A stretch of 64,000 nt of DNA. Source: Glycomyces buryatensis (lineage in GTDB: Bacteria; Actinomycetota; Actinomycetes; Mycobacteriales; Micromonosporaceae). The notes beneath the pieces were generated by a model. The model saw only the letters and a program-made list of their open reading frames with translations, was not told the origin of the DNA and did no database searches. Positions 51,872 to 60,918 of the stretch are shown piece by piece. The stretch is taken from NCBI RefSeq assembly GCF_004912275.1, contig NZ_STGY01000071.1, positions 1 through 64,000 on the forward strand, in the 5' to 3' direction. Position numbers and translations under genes: made by a program. Within the stretch, counting starts at the first letter, position 1. Every line of letters begins with the position of its first letter.

Positions 51872-52708
51872 ATGAGTAACGAGCCCGACTGGAGCCAGTG
51901 GCGAGAGGCAAACCGCGCGATGTGGGACGAGCGCGTCCCGATCCATGCCGCCAGTGAAATGTACGACCAGGACGCCTTCCGAGACGGCAAGAACACGATC
52001 TGTCCCTTCGAGGAGGAAGAGATCGGCGACGTCACCGGCAAGCGGCTCCTGCATCTGCAGTGCCACATGGGACAGGACACTTTGTCGTGGGCGAGGCGCG
52101 GGGCGGCGAAGGTGGTGGGTCTCGATTTCTCGGCCCCGGCCATCGCGACCGCGCAGGGCCTCGCGGAGGACATCGGCATCGGTCGCGATCGGGCCGAGTT
52201 CGTCGTCTCCGACGTGTACCAGGCCCCCTTGGCGGTGCCCGACGCCGACTACGACATCGTCTACACCGGGATCGGCGCGCTGGACTGGCTGCCCGACATC
52301 TGGAAGTGGGCCGAGACGGCCGCTTCTCTCGTCGCTCCCGGCGGGTTCCTGTACGTCGCCGAGTTCCATCCGTTCACGCACGTCCTCGGTTGGGAGAACG
52401 GGACCGAGATCCTGGAGGACTACTTCAAGTCCGAACCGATGGTCACGGACGCGCCGGGCACCTACACCGACTTCGAGGCGAGGACCGTCAACAACGTCAG
52501 TTTCGAACGGGCCCACACCCTCGGCGACATCGTCACCGCGATCAGCGCGGCCGGGTTGCGCCTGGAGTTCCTCCACGAGCACGACTTCACCCTGTTCCGG
52601 CGCTTCGCCGGACTGGTGCCAGGGGAGCACGGCTTCCTGACCACACCGCAGGGGAAGCCGAACCTGCCGCTGATGTTCTCGCTCAAAGCCTCCCGCCCGG
52701 CCGCCTGA
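51872..52708 (+). CDS. Class I SAM-dependent methyltransferase
   Basis: 278 aa from ATG at 51872 (an in-frame start at 51836 would read through the intergenic palindrome). N-terminus WSQWREANRAMWDERVPIHAASEMYD is typical of a group of small-molecule methyltransferases; SAM motif I is LLHLQCHMGQDTLSWARRGA (about residues 58-77), motif II VVGLDFSAPAI, motif post-I YDIVYTGIGALDWL, then VAPGGFLYVAEFHP. Substrate unknown. AACAGT lies 7 nt before the ATG, and the small palindrome TACTG-CAA-CAGTA (51853-51865) covers it. Confidence 0.92.
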   Translation: MSNEPDWSQWREANRAMWDERVPIHAASEMYDQDAFRDGKNTICPFEEEEIGDVTGKRLLHLQCHMGQDTLSWARRGAAKVVGLDFSAPAIATAQGLAEDIGIGRDRAEFVVSDVYQAPLAVPDADYDIVYTGIGALDWLPDIWKWAETAASLVAPGGFLYVAEFHPFTHVLGWENGTEILEDYFKSEPMVTDAPGTYTDFEARTVNNVSFERAHTLGDIVTAISAAGLRLEFLHEHDFTLFRRFAGLVPGEHGFLTTPQGKPNLPLMFSLKASRPAA

Positions 52709-52714
52709 CCGGTC

Positions 52715-53335
52715 TCAGTGGAGGACGACCAGGCCGGTCTCGCCGAACAGGGTGGCCTGTAGGGCCTGGCGATTGCCGGGTTTGATCAGGAGATGCGTGC
52801 CGATCGCCTTGAGCGGCACCTCGATCGAGCCGGGATCGGGGTGGATGGCCTCCAAGCTGACGAGCGGGACCGTCGGGAGGTTCGCCGAGGGGTGCGCCGC
52901 ACGCCCCCAGTCGATGAGGAACGGGATGAGCCCGCGGTGCCCGCGCTCCCGGTCGAGGGTGAGCCGCCATTGCAGCTCGCCGCCGGCCGGGGTGCGGCGC
53001 GACATCGACCACGCCTCACCCGGGTCGTACCCGGCCTCGCGGGAGCCCGCGCAGGCCGCGTCGAGGTTCTCGACCCGCACCGCCCACGTCACTATCCGCG
53101 ATTCGGTGAGGCCGTCGATGCCGAAGGGCCGCGGCCGTTCCGGTTCGGGCTGTTCGGGATCGGGCCCGACGATCTCCAGATAGGCGCCCTCACCGAGCCC
53201 GAGCAGGTGGTTCCTGGTGCCGAGCCCGGGGTGCGCGCCGCCGGGGACGGGTTCGGTTCCGGTCAGGGCGGCGACCTCGGCGACAGTGGAGGCGAGGTCG
53301 GGTGTGGCGAGGACAAGATGGTCGATAGCAGCCAT
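52715..53335 (-). CDS. VOC/glyoxalase-like domain protein
   Basis: 206 aa from ATG at 53335; TAGACT (minus strand, 53343-53348) lies 7 nt upstream, so it is probably leaderless. N-terminus AAIDHLVLATPDLASTVAEVAALTG is the first beta-alpha-beta-beta-beta unit of the VOC fold; GTRNHLLGLGEGAYLEIVGPDPEQP follows, typical of the Glyoxalase_3-like family of unknown function. The second half (about 110-206: GLIPFLIDWGRAAHPSANLPTV) is family-specific. Metal residues His5 and Glu64 are plausible. It is convergent with the methyltransferase (6 bp apart). Confidence 0.88.
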   Translation of the reverse strand: MAAIDHLVLATPDLASTVAEVAALTGTEPVPGGAHPGLGTRNHLLGLGEGAYLEIVGPDPEQPEPERPRPFGIDGLTESRIVTWAVRVENLDAACAGSREAGYDPGEAWSMSRRTPAGGELQWRLTLDRERGHRGLIPFLIDWGRAAHPSANLPTVPLVSLEAIHPDPGSIEVPLKAIGTHLLIKPGNRQALQATLFGETGLVVLH

Positions 53336-53447
53336 GCGACGCAGTCTAGTATCGCTGTGCCCCAGCCGCATCGGACGACTCGGCTGACGGCCCGATCGTG
53401 AGCATCGGCACGTCCGGGCCCGCTCCCGGCCCGAACCCGGCGCCGGG

Positions 53448-54287
53448 TCAGTCCTTACCGCGTTCGGTGATCGACTTCAGCATCTTGTCCCTCGCCTCGC
53501 GAAGCGGCCCATCGGGACTGGCCAGCGATCGCAGCATCTCGTCGGTCGCCTCGCGGAGCGCGCTGGGTTCGCGGGTCTCGGGATCGTCCACCGCGTACTC
53601 GACCCGGCAGCCTTCCGGACCGAACGCGACATCGGTGGGCTGCGGCTCGGTCTCGCGCCGCATGAGGTCGCCGATTCCGTGTTCGAGCAGTCCGAAGGCG
53701 TGCTCGGCGGCCGTGATCGCACCGGGCCGGAGCTCCTCGACCGTCCGTCCCTCCAGGATGTGGTGCACATTGACCTCTGCGAGGATGTTCTTGGTGTGCA
53801 TGAGCTGCGAGGCGACCAGGCGCGCGGTCAAGTCCTCGTGCCCCTCCTCGATGAGGACTTCGGAGAGCAGGACCGAGCTGTGCCGGCGGTAGCCCATCGT
53901 GGTCATCAGCAGCGTCGGTGAGGACATGAGCAGTTGCTGGATCCGCAGGTACATGGGATTCCCGCTCAGCCCCGTCTGCGGCGCCCCTGCCTCCAGCAGC
54001 CGGAGGAAGTGCTCGCGCAGCGCGGCGTGGGGCGTCTGCCCCTTGGCGCGCTCGCGCACCACGCGGGCGTCGTCCCCGACGTGGTGCTTCATGCCGCCGA
54101 TGACGAGGTCTTCCTTGGCCGGGAAGTAGTTGAACACCGTGGCCTTCGAGACCTCCGCGGCGGCCGCGACCTGGGCGACGGAGACATTGTCGTAACCGCG
54201 CTCCTCAAAGAGGTCGATCGCGGTGTTCCTGAGCAGCTCCCAGGTGGCGTTCTTCTTGCGTTCCCGCAGGCCGTTCCGGTGTTCCAC
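53448..54287 (-). CDS. TetR-family repressor
   Basis: 279 aa from GTG at 54287 with TACACT 6 nt upstream (leaderless). N-terminal TetR helix-turn-helix: LLRNTAIDLFEERGYDNVSV, then AQVAAAAEVSKATVFNYFPAKEDLV (about residues 10-58). The C-terminal ligand domain is long (about 70-279) and has an extra acidic/helical tail (PSALREATDEMLRSLASPDG..ARDKMLKSITERGKD) not typical of the common 200-residue TetR. Divergent from two ABC exporter genes with a 78 bp shared promoter region, so it probably represses them and itself until a drug or lipid ligand binds. Confidence 0.94.
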   Translation of the reverse strand: MEHRNGLRERKKNATWELLRNTAIDLFEERGYDNVSVAQVAAAAEVSKATVFNYFPAKEDLVIGGMKHHVGDDARVVRERAKGQTPHAALREHFLRLLEAGAPQTGLSGNPMYLRIQQLLMSSPTLLMTTMGYRRHSSVLLSEVLIEEGHEDLTARLVASQLMHTKNILAEVNVHHILEGRTVEELRPGAITAAEHAFGLLEHGIGDLMRRETEPQPTDVAFGPEGCRVEYAVDDPETREPSALREATDEMLRSLASPDGPLREARDKMLKSITERGKD

Positions 54288-54293
54288 TCTTTC

Positions 54294-54365
54294 AGTGTAC
54301 CAGATCAAACTTTGAACCAAATAAAAAGTTGTACCCGGTCCATTTATTCTGCTACGTTAGCTCGC
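54294..54365. promoter_or_regulatory. Overlapping divergent promoters of the TetR and ABC exporter genes
   Basis: For the exporter: TTGTAC (54329-54334), 18 bp, TACGTT (54353-54358), ATG at 54366, leaderless. For tetR on the other strand: TACACT (54294-54299) 6 nt before GTG. Between them AACTTT (54309-54314) and AAAGTT (54325-54330) form an imperfect inverted repeat, a likely TetR operator. Confidence 0.6.
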
Positions 54366-56177
54366 ATGACAGGAAACCCACCTCCATCTCCCGAGCGGAA
54401 CAGGGACCACACCATCCCTGGGGAGAGCCCGCAGCCCGAGGGCGGGCTCCTCCGCCTCCTCGGCGAATACCTCCGACCCCACCGCAGACTCATCGCACTG
54501 ACGGTGGTCTTCCAGGTCGTGCAGACCATCGCGATGCTGTACGTGCCGACGCTCAACGCCGACCTCGTCGACAAGGGCGTGGCCACCGGCGACACCGACT
54601 ACGTGCTGCGGCACGGCGCGGTCATGATCGGCGTGACCTTCGTCCAGATCATCGCGGCGGCGTTCGCGGTCTACTTCGGCGCCCGCGCCTCGATGGCGCT
54701 CGGCCGCGACCTGCGCCGCGCGGTGTTCGGTCAGGTGCAGCGGTTCTCGGGCCGCGAGATCGACCGCTTCGGCGCGCCCTCGCTGATCACCCGGACCACC
54801 AACGACGTCCAGCAGATCCAGTCGCTGCTCATCATGGGGCTCACCATGCTCCTGATCGCACCGATCACCGCCGTCGGCGGGCTGGCGCTGGCGCTGAACC
54901 TCGACGTGCCGCTCTCCGGCGTGCTGCTGGCGTTCATACCGATCGCGACGATCGCGATCGTCTTCATCATCCGCGCGATGATCCCCGCCAGCCGCCTGAT
55001 GCAGCGGTACATCGACGCGGTGAACCAGGTGATGCGCGAGCACATCACCGGCATCCGGGTCATCCGCGCCTTCGTCCGCGACGACCACGAGCAGCGGCGA
55101 TTCGCCGAGGACAACGAGAACCTGACCGCCGCCTCACTCAAGGCCGGCCGGGTTCAGGCGTTCTTCGGTGCCACCGCCATGCTCTGCGGCAACCTTGCCT
55201 CCATCGCGATCGTGTGGGTCGGCGCGAACCAGATCGCGAACGGCTCCATGCAGATCGGCACCCTGATCGCCTTCCTGACCTACGCCGGCCAGATCCTCGG
55301 CGCAGTCATGATGTCGATGGGCGTGTTCATGATGGCCCCGCGGGCCAAGGTCGCCGCCGCCCGCATCCGCGAGGTCCTCGACACCGAGCCGAGCGTGTCC
55401 GTGCCCGACGCACCCGTCACCGAACTGGCTGGGCTCGGGGAACTCGACGTCAAGGCCGTGACCTACCGCTATGACGGGGCCGAGTCGCCGGTGCTGCGAG
55501 AGGTCGACCTCATCGCCCGGCCCGGCCAGACCACCGCGGTCATCGGCTCCACCGGCGCTGGCAAGAGCACCCTGCTCAACCTGATCCCCCGCCTGTTCGA
55601 CGGCGAGTCGGGATCGGTGCGTATCGACGGCGTCGACGTGCGCGAGCTGGACAGGTCCGTCATCGCTCGGAGCATCGGCATGGTCCCCCAGCGCGCCTAC
55701 CTCTTCTCCGGCACCGTCGCCTCGAACCTGCGCTACGGCGACCCGAACGCAGACGACGCGACGCTGTGGCGGGCCCTGGAGACCGCGCAGGCGGCCGACT
55801 TCGTGCGCGCCATGCCCGACGGGCTGGAAACCGTGATCGGCCAGGGCGGCACCACCGTCTCCGGCGGCCAGCGCCAGCGCCTGGCGATCGCGCGGGCCCT
55901 GGTGGCCCGCCCCAAGATCTACCTGTTCGACGACTCGTTCTCCGCCTTGGACACCGCGACGGACGCGGCCCTGCGCAAGGCCCTGTCGGTGGAGATCGCC
56001 GATGCCTCGCAGGTGATCGTGGCGCAGCGCGTGTCCACAATCCGCGATGCCGACCGGATCGTGGTGCTCGAAGCGGGCAGGGTGGCCGGAACCGGCACCC
56101 ACGAGGAGCTGCTGGAGTCAAATCCGGTGTATGCCGAGATCGTCAATTCCCAACTCACCCTTCAGGAGGCGGCGTGA
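54366..56177 (+). CDS. ABC exporter half-transporter A (degenerate ATP site)
   Basis: 603 aa: transmembrane domain with six segments (about 40-330) and nucleotide-binding domain (about 360-600). Walker A VIGSTGAGKST, Q-loop PQRAYLFSGT, signature VSGGQRQRL, Walker B IYLFDDSFSALD. The residue after the Walker B Asp is Asp, not the catalytic Glu, as in the non-hydrolysing subunit of heterodimeric exporters (TM287, BmrC). Its stop overlaps the GTG of the next gene, so both are made together and should form one heterodimeric multidrug or lipid exporter. Probably TetR-controlled. Confidence 0.94.
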   Translation: MTGNPPPSPERNRDHTIPGESPQPEGGLLRLLGEYLRPHRRLIALTVVFQVVQTIAMLYVPTLNADLVDKGVATGDTDYVLRHGAVMIGVTFVQIIAAAFAVYFGARASMALGRDLRRAVFGQVQRFSGREIDRFGAPSLITRTTNDVQQIQSLLIMGLTMLLIAPITAVGGLALALNLDVPLSGVLLAFIPIATIAIVFIIRAMIPASRLMQRYIDAVNQVMREHITGIRVIRAFVRDDHEQRRFAEDNENLTAASLKAGRVQAFFGATAMLCGNLASIAIVWVGANQIANGSMQIGTLIAFLTYAGQILGAVMMSMGVFMMAPRAKVAAARIREVLDTEPSVSVPDAPVTELAGLGELDVKAVTYRYDGAESPVLREVDLIARPGQTTAVIGSTGAGKSTLLNLIPRLFDGESGSVRIDGVDVRELDRSVIARSIGMVPQRAYLFSGTVASNLRYGDPNADDATLWRALETAQAADFVRAMPDGLETVIGQGGTTVSGGQRQRLAIARALVARPKIYLFDDSFSALDTATDAALRKALSVEIADASQVIVAQRVSTIRDADRIVVLEAGRVAGTGTHEELLESNPVYAEIVNSQLTLQEAA

Positions 56178-58030
56178 GCATGCCAGGAGGGCCGCGGGCC
56201 GGCGCCCCGGCCACATCGAAACCGAGCGACTTCCGCGGCACCGCCCTCCGGATCGTGGCGCTCATCAAGGGCGACCGGCTCCGCCTGGCCTCGATCTTCG
56301 GGTTCGGGCTGCTCATGGTCGGCGGAATGCTGCTCGTTCCGACGCTGCTGGGCAATGCGACGGACCTGGCGATCCGGGGCGTGAACTCGGGCGGGGTGGA
56401 CTTCTCCTCGCTGACGTGGACCCTCGGCGGGGCTGCGGCGGTGTCGCTCGCGACGTTCGCCCTCACGGTCTTCAACGGCCGGGCGATCGCCAAGCTGGCG
56501 CAGGGGATCGCGTTCGGCCTGCGGGCCGACACCGACGCCAAGATCGCCTCGCTGCCGCTGCGGTACTTCGACACCCGTACCCGCGGTGAGGTGCTGTCGC
56601 GGGCCACCAACGACATCGACAATCTGACGCAGACGGTGCAGACGGTGACGCAGCGGCTGATCCAGGGGGTGCTGTTCCTCGTCGGGGTGCCGCTGGTCAT
56701 GCTGACGATCTCGCCGCTGCTGACCCTGGTGGTGATCCTGACCCTGCCGCTGACGGTCGTGGCCGCCAGGGTGATCGGCAAGCGATCCCAGCCGCGCTTC
56801 GCAAAGCAGTGGGGCGCCACCGGCAAGCTCAACGGCCACATCGAGGAGATGATCACCGGGCACCAGCTGGTGACGCTGTTCGGCCGCCAGGCCGAGGGCG
56901 CCGAAACCTTCAAGCGGCACAACGAGGAGCTGCACTCCTCGGGAGTGCGGGCCCAATGGGTGTCCGGGCTGCTGGGCCCCATCATGTTCTTCCTGGGGTC
57001 GTTCACCTATGTGATGGTGGCCGTCGTGGGCGGCCTCCAGGTCGCCGCGGGTGCACTGAGTTTCGGGCAGATCCAGGCGTTCATCCAGTACACCGGGCAG
57101 TTCTCGAACCCGTTGAACATGCTGGCCGCCATGTTCGGGCAGATTCAGTCCGCGGTGGCCTCCGGCGAGCGGGTCTTCGAACTGCTCGACGCGGACGACC
57201 AGTCCCCGGAGCCGGTCACCGCGGCCGATGATCTCGGGGTGCGGGCTCTGGACACGGTCGAGGGGCGGGTCGCGTTCGAGGACGTGTCGTTCCGGTACCT
57301 GAGCGAGGAGCCGCTCATCGAGCACCTGTGGCTGTCCGCCGAGCCGGGCCAGACGGTGGCCATCGTCGGTCCGACCGGCGCCGGGAAGACCACGCTGGTG
57401 AACCTGCTGATGCGCTTCTACGACCTGGACGCGGGCCGGATCACGGTGGACGGCACCGATATCGCGGCCGTGGAGCGGGCGCGGCTGCGGCAGCGGATCG
57501 GGATGGTCCTGCAGGACACCTGGCTGTTCGGCGGCACGATCGCCGAGAACATCGCCTACGGCCGGCCCGAGGCCACCCGCGAGGAGGTGGTGGCGGCGGC
57601 TTCGGCCGCGCACGCCGACCACTTCATCCGGACTCTCCCGGACGGCTACGACACAGTGGTCGGTACCGATGAGGAGGGCAGTCTGAGCGCGGGCGAGCGG
57701 CAGCTCCTCACCATCGCCAGGGCGTTCCTGATCGATCCGTCGATCCTGATCCTGGACGAGGCGACGAGTTCGGTGGACACGCGCACGGAGATGCTGGTGC
57801 AGCAGGGCATGGTGGCGCTGCGCCAGGGCCGCACGAGTTTCGTGATCGCCCACCGGCTCTCGACCATTCGCGACGCCGACGTGATCGTGGTGATGGAGCA
57901 CGGCCAGGTGGTCGAACAGGGCAGCCACGAACAGCTGCTGACCACCGGCGGCGCATACGCCAGGCTCTATGAGGCCCAGTTCGCACAGGCGGCCGTGGAC
58001 GAAGACGAGGAAGCCGGTCTGGTCCTGTAG
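56174..58030 (+). CDS. ABC exporter half-transporter B (canonical ATP site)
   Basis: 618 aa. GTG at 56174 overlaps the previous stop (GTGA) and has AGGAGG 6 nt upstream. Six membrane segments (about 35-330), then NBD (about 365-600): Walker A IVGPTGAGKTT, Q-loop LQDTWLFGGT, signature LSAGERQLL, Walker B ILILDEATSSVDT with the catalytic Glu intact, H-loop FVIAHRLSTI. The signature is LSAGE rather than LSGGQ, which can also mark asymmetry. Partner of 54366-56177. Drug resistance is a guess from the family. Confidence 0.94.
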   Translation: MSMPGGPRAGAPATSKPSDFRGTALRIVALIKGDRLRLASIFGFGLLMVGGMLLVPTLLGNATDLAIRGVNSGGVDFSSLTWTLGGAAAVSLATFALTVFNGRAIAKLAQGIAFGLRADTDAKIASLPLRYFDTRTRGEVLSRATNDIDNLTQTVQTVTQRLIQGVLFLVGVPLVMLTISPLLTLVVILTLPLTVVAARVIGKRSQPRFAKQWGATGKLNGHIEEMITGHQLVTLFGRQAEGAETFKRHNEELHSSGVRAQWVSGLLGPIMFFLGSFTYVMVAVVGGLQVAAGALSFGQIQAFIQYTGQFSNPLNMLAAMFGQIQSAVASGERVFELLDADDQSPEPVTAADDLGVRALDTVEGRVAFEDVSFRYLSEEPLIEHLWLSAEPGQTVAIVGPTGAGKTTLVNLLMRFYDLDAGRITVDGTDIAAVERARLRQRIGMVLQDTWLFGGTIAENIAYGRPEATREEVVAAASAAHADHFIRTLPDGYDTVVGTDEEGSLSAGERQLLTIARAFLIDPSILILDEATSSVDTRTEMLVQQGMVALRQGRTSFVIAHRLSTIRDADVIVVMEHGQVVEQGSHEQLLTTGGAYARLYEAQFAQAAVDEDEEAGLVL

Positions 58031-58039
58031 GACCGGATC

Positions 58040-58089
58040 ACGGCGGCCCCGGGCATTCCGATTGGGATTGCCAGGGGCCGCCGTTTTCT
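58040..58089 (+). terminator. Terminator of the ABC exporter operon
   Basis: ACGGCGGCCCC pairs with GGGGCCGCCGT around a long loop that itself has ATTCCGATTGGGAT; TTTTCTGT follows. 10 bp behind the stop codon. Confidence 0.82.
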
Positions 58090-58228
58090 GTATCTGGTGT
58101 GAATGGGGACCGAATACGGGCCGCATTTCCGGCGGTTGCTTTCAAAACGGGCGCCGCCAAGATCCCCCGTTTCAACGGTGCCCGACAGGTACGACATTGC
58201 TCGCGGCCTGAAACGGTGGGACCGCGGG

Positions 58229-59452
58229 TTATCCGGCGGTGACGGTGAGCCGGGTGGGGTTGCCGTCGAAGGCCGCGCCCGATTGGTCGGGGGCGTCGTC
58301 GGGGCAGACGTCGTCGTACGGGAACGCGTATCCGATCGGCGAGTTCGCGTGGACGATCCGCGAGTAGTGGTTGGTGACCTCGTGGGTGTAGAACTCGTCG
58401 ACCGGGGCACCGTTGGGTTGCTCGGGGTGGCTGTGGATCGTGCTGCGGTTGAACGCCGCGGCGAGACGGGCGAGGAGTCCCTTCTTCTCCTCGGAGTCGG
58501 TGGGGATATTGGCGAACGGCCCGTGGTCGCAGGTGAAGATGTCGCGGGCGTCGGGCCGCGGGAAGCTGGATCCGTCGCCGAACACCAGGTTCTCGCCCTC
58601 GACCCGTCCGGTCAGGACGCCTCGGCCTCCCTGCAGGTCGATGGACAGGTCGGCGCCCTGGTACAGACTCCAGACCTCGTCGACGTAGGCGGTCCAGTAG
58701 TCGGCGAACGGCATGTCGGGCTGCCCGAAGTAGGGGGCCATGAGGTTCTGCGGGGAGACCACGCGCAGCACCTGCCCGGAGCCGCCGCGCAACACCAGCT
58801 GGTCCCACGGCTGGCCGTCGGCGGCCGCTTGAGTTTCGAGGTCGGACGCGATGGCGTCGACGGCTCCGGCGGGCATGGGCTCGACGGTCTTGTCGGCGTC
58901 GCCTTGCAGGCGCACGCCGAGCGGCAGGTTCGTCACTAGGTCGACATAGCTGAGGTTGACGAACAGCTGGACGTCGTTGAAGGTGAACTCGCAGAACGAG
59001 ACCGTCTTGCCGTAGTTGGAGTCCGCGGGATTGTGGAGCGCCGGCTCGACCAGGGCCGGGCCGGGGTTGACGTAGAAGTCGAGGACGTCGTCCTTGACGA
59101 AGTAGATGCGGGAGCCGTACATCCGCGGCAGCGTGACCACCTTGGGATCGGCGCCCGAGGCGTTCAGCGGGATGGCGGCGTCGACCGGCAGGGGCGTGGC
59201 CTCGCCGGCCGGCTCCTCGATGTAATAGGGGGTTCCGTCGGCGAGGAGCAGCATCATTCGATCGGTGCCGAATTCGCGGCCGGTGACGTAGGCGTTGATC
59301 TGGTTGGACGACTGCTTGGCAAGCGCCAGTTCGCAGTCGAGCGGAGCGGCCAAGGCTTGAGAGAGCGCTCTCTGGCCCCACCAAGGAGCGCTGGCGGCAG
59401 CGGCGGCGGTGCCGATCGCGCCGACGGAAAGGATTTTTCTTCTCGAAAGCAT
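58229..59452 (-). CDS. Secreted GH64 beta-1,3-glucanase
   Basis: 407 aa from ATG at 59452. Tat-like signal peptide MLSRRKILSVGAIGTAAAAAS (about 1-35; SRRKIL). The mature part matches GH64 (laminaripentaose-producing beta-1,3-glucanase family): RMYGSRIYFVKDDVLDFYVN (about 115-135), GPALVEPALHNPADSNYGKTVSFCEFTFND, where the catalytic Glu is expected in 'FCEFTF' or 'VEP', FVNLSYVDLVTNLPLGVRL with the catalytic Asp, and FANIPTDSEEKKGLLARLAAAFNR. The usual C-terminal CBM is missing. Extracellular degradation of fungal or algal beta-1,3-glucan. Its own promoter lies upstream; convergent with the exporter genes. Confidence 0.88.
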   Translation of the reverse strand: MLSRRKILSVGAIGTAAAAASAPWWGQRALSQALAAPLDCELALAKQSSNQINAYVTGREFGTDRMMLLLADGTPYYIEEPAGEATPLPVDAAIPLNASGADPKVVTLPRMYGSRIYFVKDDVLDFYVNPGPALVEPALHNPADSNYGKTVSFCEFTFNDVQLFVNLSYVDLVTNLPLGVRLQGDADKTVEPMPAGAVDAIASDLETQAAADGQPWDQLVLRGGSGQVLRVVSPQNLMAPYFGQPDMPFADYWTAYVDEVWSLYQGADLSIDLQGGRGVLTGRVEGENLVFGDGSSFPRPDARDIFTCDHGPFANIPTDSEEKKGLLARLAAAFNRSTIHSHPEQPNGAPVDEFYTHEVTNHYSRIVHANSPIGYAFPYDDVCPDDAPDQSGAAFDGNPTRLTVTAG

Positions 59453-59498
59453 GCAAGTTATCCAAATCGTCTGGAGACGGGGTAAATCGAACATCAAT

Positions 59499-59528
59499 AA
59501 CGTACTTTATTTACTAATTGACGTCAAT
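59499..59528 (-). promoter_or_regulatory. Promoter and palindrome of the GH64 gene
   Basis: Minus strand TTGACG (59522-59527), 17 bp, TACGTT (59499-59504). The -35 is part of a perfect 12 bp palindrome ATTGACGTCAAT (59517-59528), a possible activator or repressor site. Confidence 0.6.
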
Positions 59529-59538
59529 AGATGCGAAG

Positions 59539-59569
59539 GGCCCTTGCGCACCGTCGGTGCACAAGGGCC
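59539..59569 (-). terminator. Hairpin behind the 59625-60062 gene
   Basis: 14 bp arms GGCCCTTGTGCACC / GGTGCGCAAGGGCC with a 3-nt loop. The single non-Watson-Crick pair is G-U only in the minus-strand RNA (C-A on the other), so the functional RNA is from the minus strand, i.e. the end of the upstream small gene. Confidence 0.6.
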
Positions 59570-59624
59570 GAGTCGTCTCACCGGACCACTGAGCCCGGAC
59601 CGGACGTATTGTCCCCCAACTAGC

Positions 59625-60062
59625 TCAGCGGTCGGCGGCCTTGCGAAGGGCGTCCACGTAGGGGTCGTCTCCGAGGGAGTCCCAGTCGGCGATGAAGACC
59701 GCGATGGCCTCGTCGTCCATCTCGAGGTTGAGGAGGAGCTGCCTCCAGGCCCACAGATTCGGGTGCTGGTAGGCCGTGCAGGCCTCGGCGGGACTCAGGA
59801 GTTCGATGACTCGAGTGAGGTCCTTTCGCGACAGACGAAAGGAACCGGTCTCGTTGCGGTATCCGCAGACCGTCGCCAGTACGACGGCCGGGAGCGGGTT
59901 CTCGCCCACGTTCACGCGGGCGAATTCGAGCTTGCCGTGCTCGTCGAGGGTGCCGAGCCCGAAGGCGGCGGGTCGCTGCCAACCTGGGAGGGCGGTCTCG
60001 AACCCTTCTCGGGCCGCGGCGATCTCTTCTACTGTTTCCCAGCGCTCGTTCATGAACTTCAT
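59625..60062 (-). CDS. Hypothetical protein
   Basis: 145 aa from ATG at 60062 (GAGGTGG just upstream; a second ATG is at residue 4). Soluble, acidic: MKFMNERWETVEEIAAAREGF, LPGWQRPAAFGLGTLDEHGKLEFARVN, RLSRKDLTRVIELLSPAEACTAYQHPNLWAWRQLL. The N-terminal part is beta-rich and the C-terminal part helical; no family recognised. It follows the ecfT gene by 58 bp on the same strand, so it may be co-transcribed with the thiamine-precursor importer, but this could be coincidence; a hairpin follows. Confidence 0.72.
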   Translation of the reverse strand: MKFMNERWETVEEIAAAREGFETALPGWQRPAAFGLGTLDEHGKLEFARVNVGENPLPAVVLATVCGYRNETGSFRLSRKDLTRVIELLSPAEACTAYQHPNLWAWRQLLLNLEMDDEAIAVFIADWDSLGDDPYVDALRKAADR

Positions 60063-60120
60063 CGAACCACCTCAATGGCGCTGCGGCAAGTGAAATGCCG
60101 ACCGCCGAGTCCCTTCTCGA

Positions 60121-60918
60121 TCAGGACAAGAAGCGGAATACGCCGTACGCGGCGCTCAGGCCCACGGCGATCGCGCAGACCGCCACCGCCGCGACCATGA
60201 TGATCCAGTCCGGCGGGCTCATCCGCTGCTCCCTGGCACGGGTTCTGGGGATTCCCGAATCGAAGCCCCGGGCGTCCATCGCGGCCGCGAGCCTTCCCGC
60301 GCGGCGCATGGCGCCCACCAGGAGCGCGAACATGGTCGACGCGAACAGCTTCGCGCGTCGCACCGGGTTCCGGCCGCCTTCCAGTCCTCGCGCGCGGCGG
60401 GCCGTGGTGATCTGACGCCACTCGGCCGCCAGGAGCGGCAGCATCCGCAGGGCCGCAAGGGAACCGATCGTGAATCTCGGCGAGGTGCGCAGCTGCTGGG
60501 TGAGCGCGTCGGCCAGGTCGGTCGGGTCGGTGGTCGCGAAGCCGAGCACTCCGGCGGTCGCGGCCACGCACACCCGCAGTCCGAGCGCCGCGCCGGCAGT
60601 CAGGGCCCCGGCGCTGATCTCCAACGGCCCCAGCGAGAACAGGATCGCCCCGGTCTGCTCGGCGGCGAAGACGGTGTTCACCACGACGACCGTGGCCGCC
60701 GCGAGCCACAGCCACTTCAGTCGCTTCACCAAGGGTCCGAATCGAATGCCCGAGAACGGGACGACGGCGAAGATCGCCGCCAGGAGCAGCAGCGGCGTCA
60801 GCCAGTCGGCGGCGATCAGCGCGGTGGCCGAGATCGCGGCCACCGCGAACAGCTTCGCGACCGGATTCACCCGCGCGATCGGGGCCTGAGGGCCGCACAC
60901 CGGCGCCAGCGTCAGCAT
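60121..60918 (-). CDS. ECF transporter transmembrane component (EcfT, YkoC type)
   Basis: 265 aa, four to five hydrophobic segments between about 20 and 245. EcfT signature motifs that couple to the ATPases: TTARRARGLEGG (about residue 170) and AAAMDARGF (about 210). The ATG at 60918 overlaps the stop of the ATPase gene by 7 bp. It forms the scaffold of an energy-coupling-factor importer with the fused ATPase and the YkoE-type S component. TPP riboswitch at the head of the operon predicts a thiamine-related substrate. Confidence 0.92.
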   Translation of the reverse strand: MLTLAPVCGPQAPIARVNPVAKLFAVAAISATALIAADWLTPLLLLAAIFAVVPFSGIRFGPLVKRLKWLWLAAATVVVVNTVFAAEQTGAILFSLGPLEISAGALTAGAALGLRVCVAATAGVLGFATTDPTDLADALTQQLRTSPRFTIGSLAALRMLPLLAAEWRQITTARRARGLEGGRNPVRRAKLFASTMFALLVGAMRRAGRLAAAMDARGFDSGIPRTRAREQRMSPPDWIIMVAAVAVCAIAVGLSAAYGVFRFLS

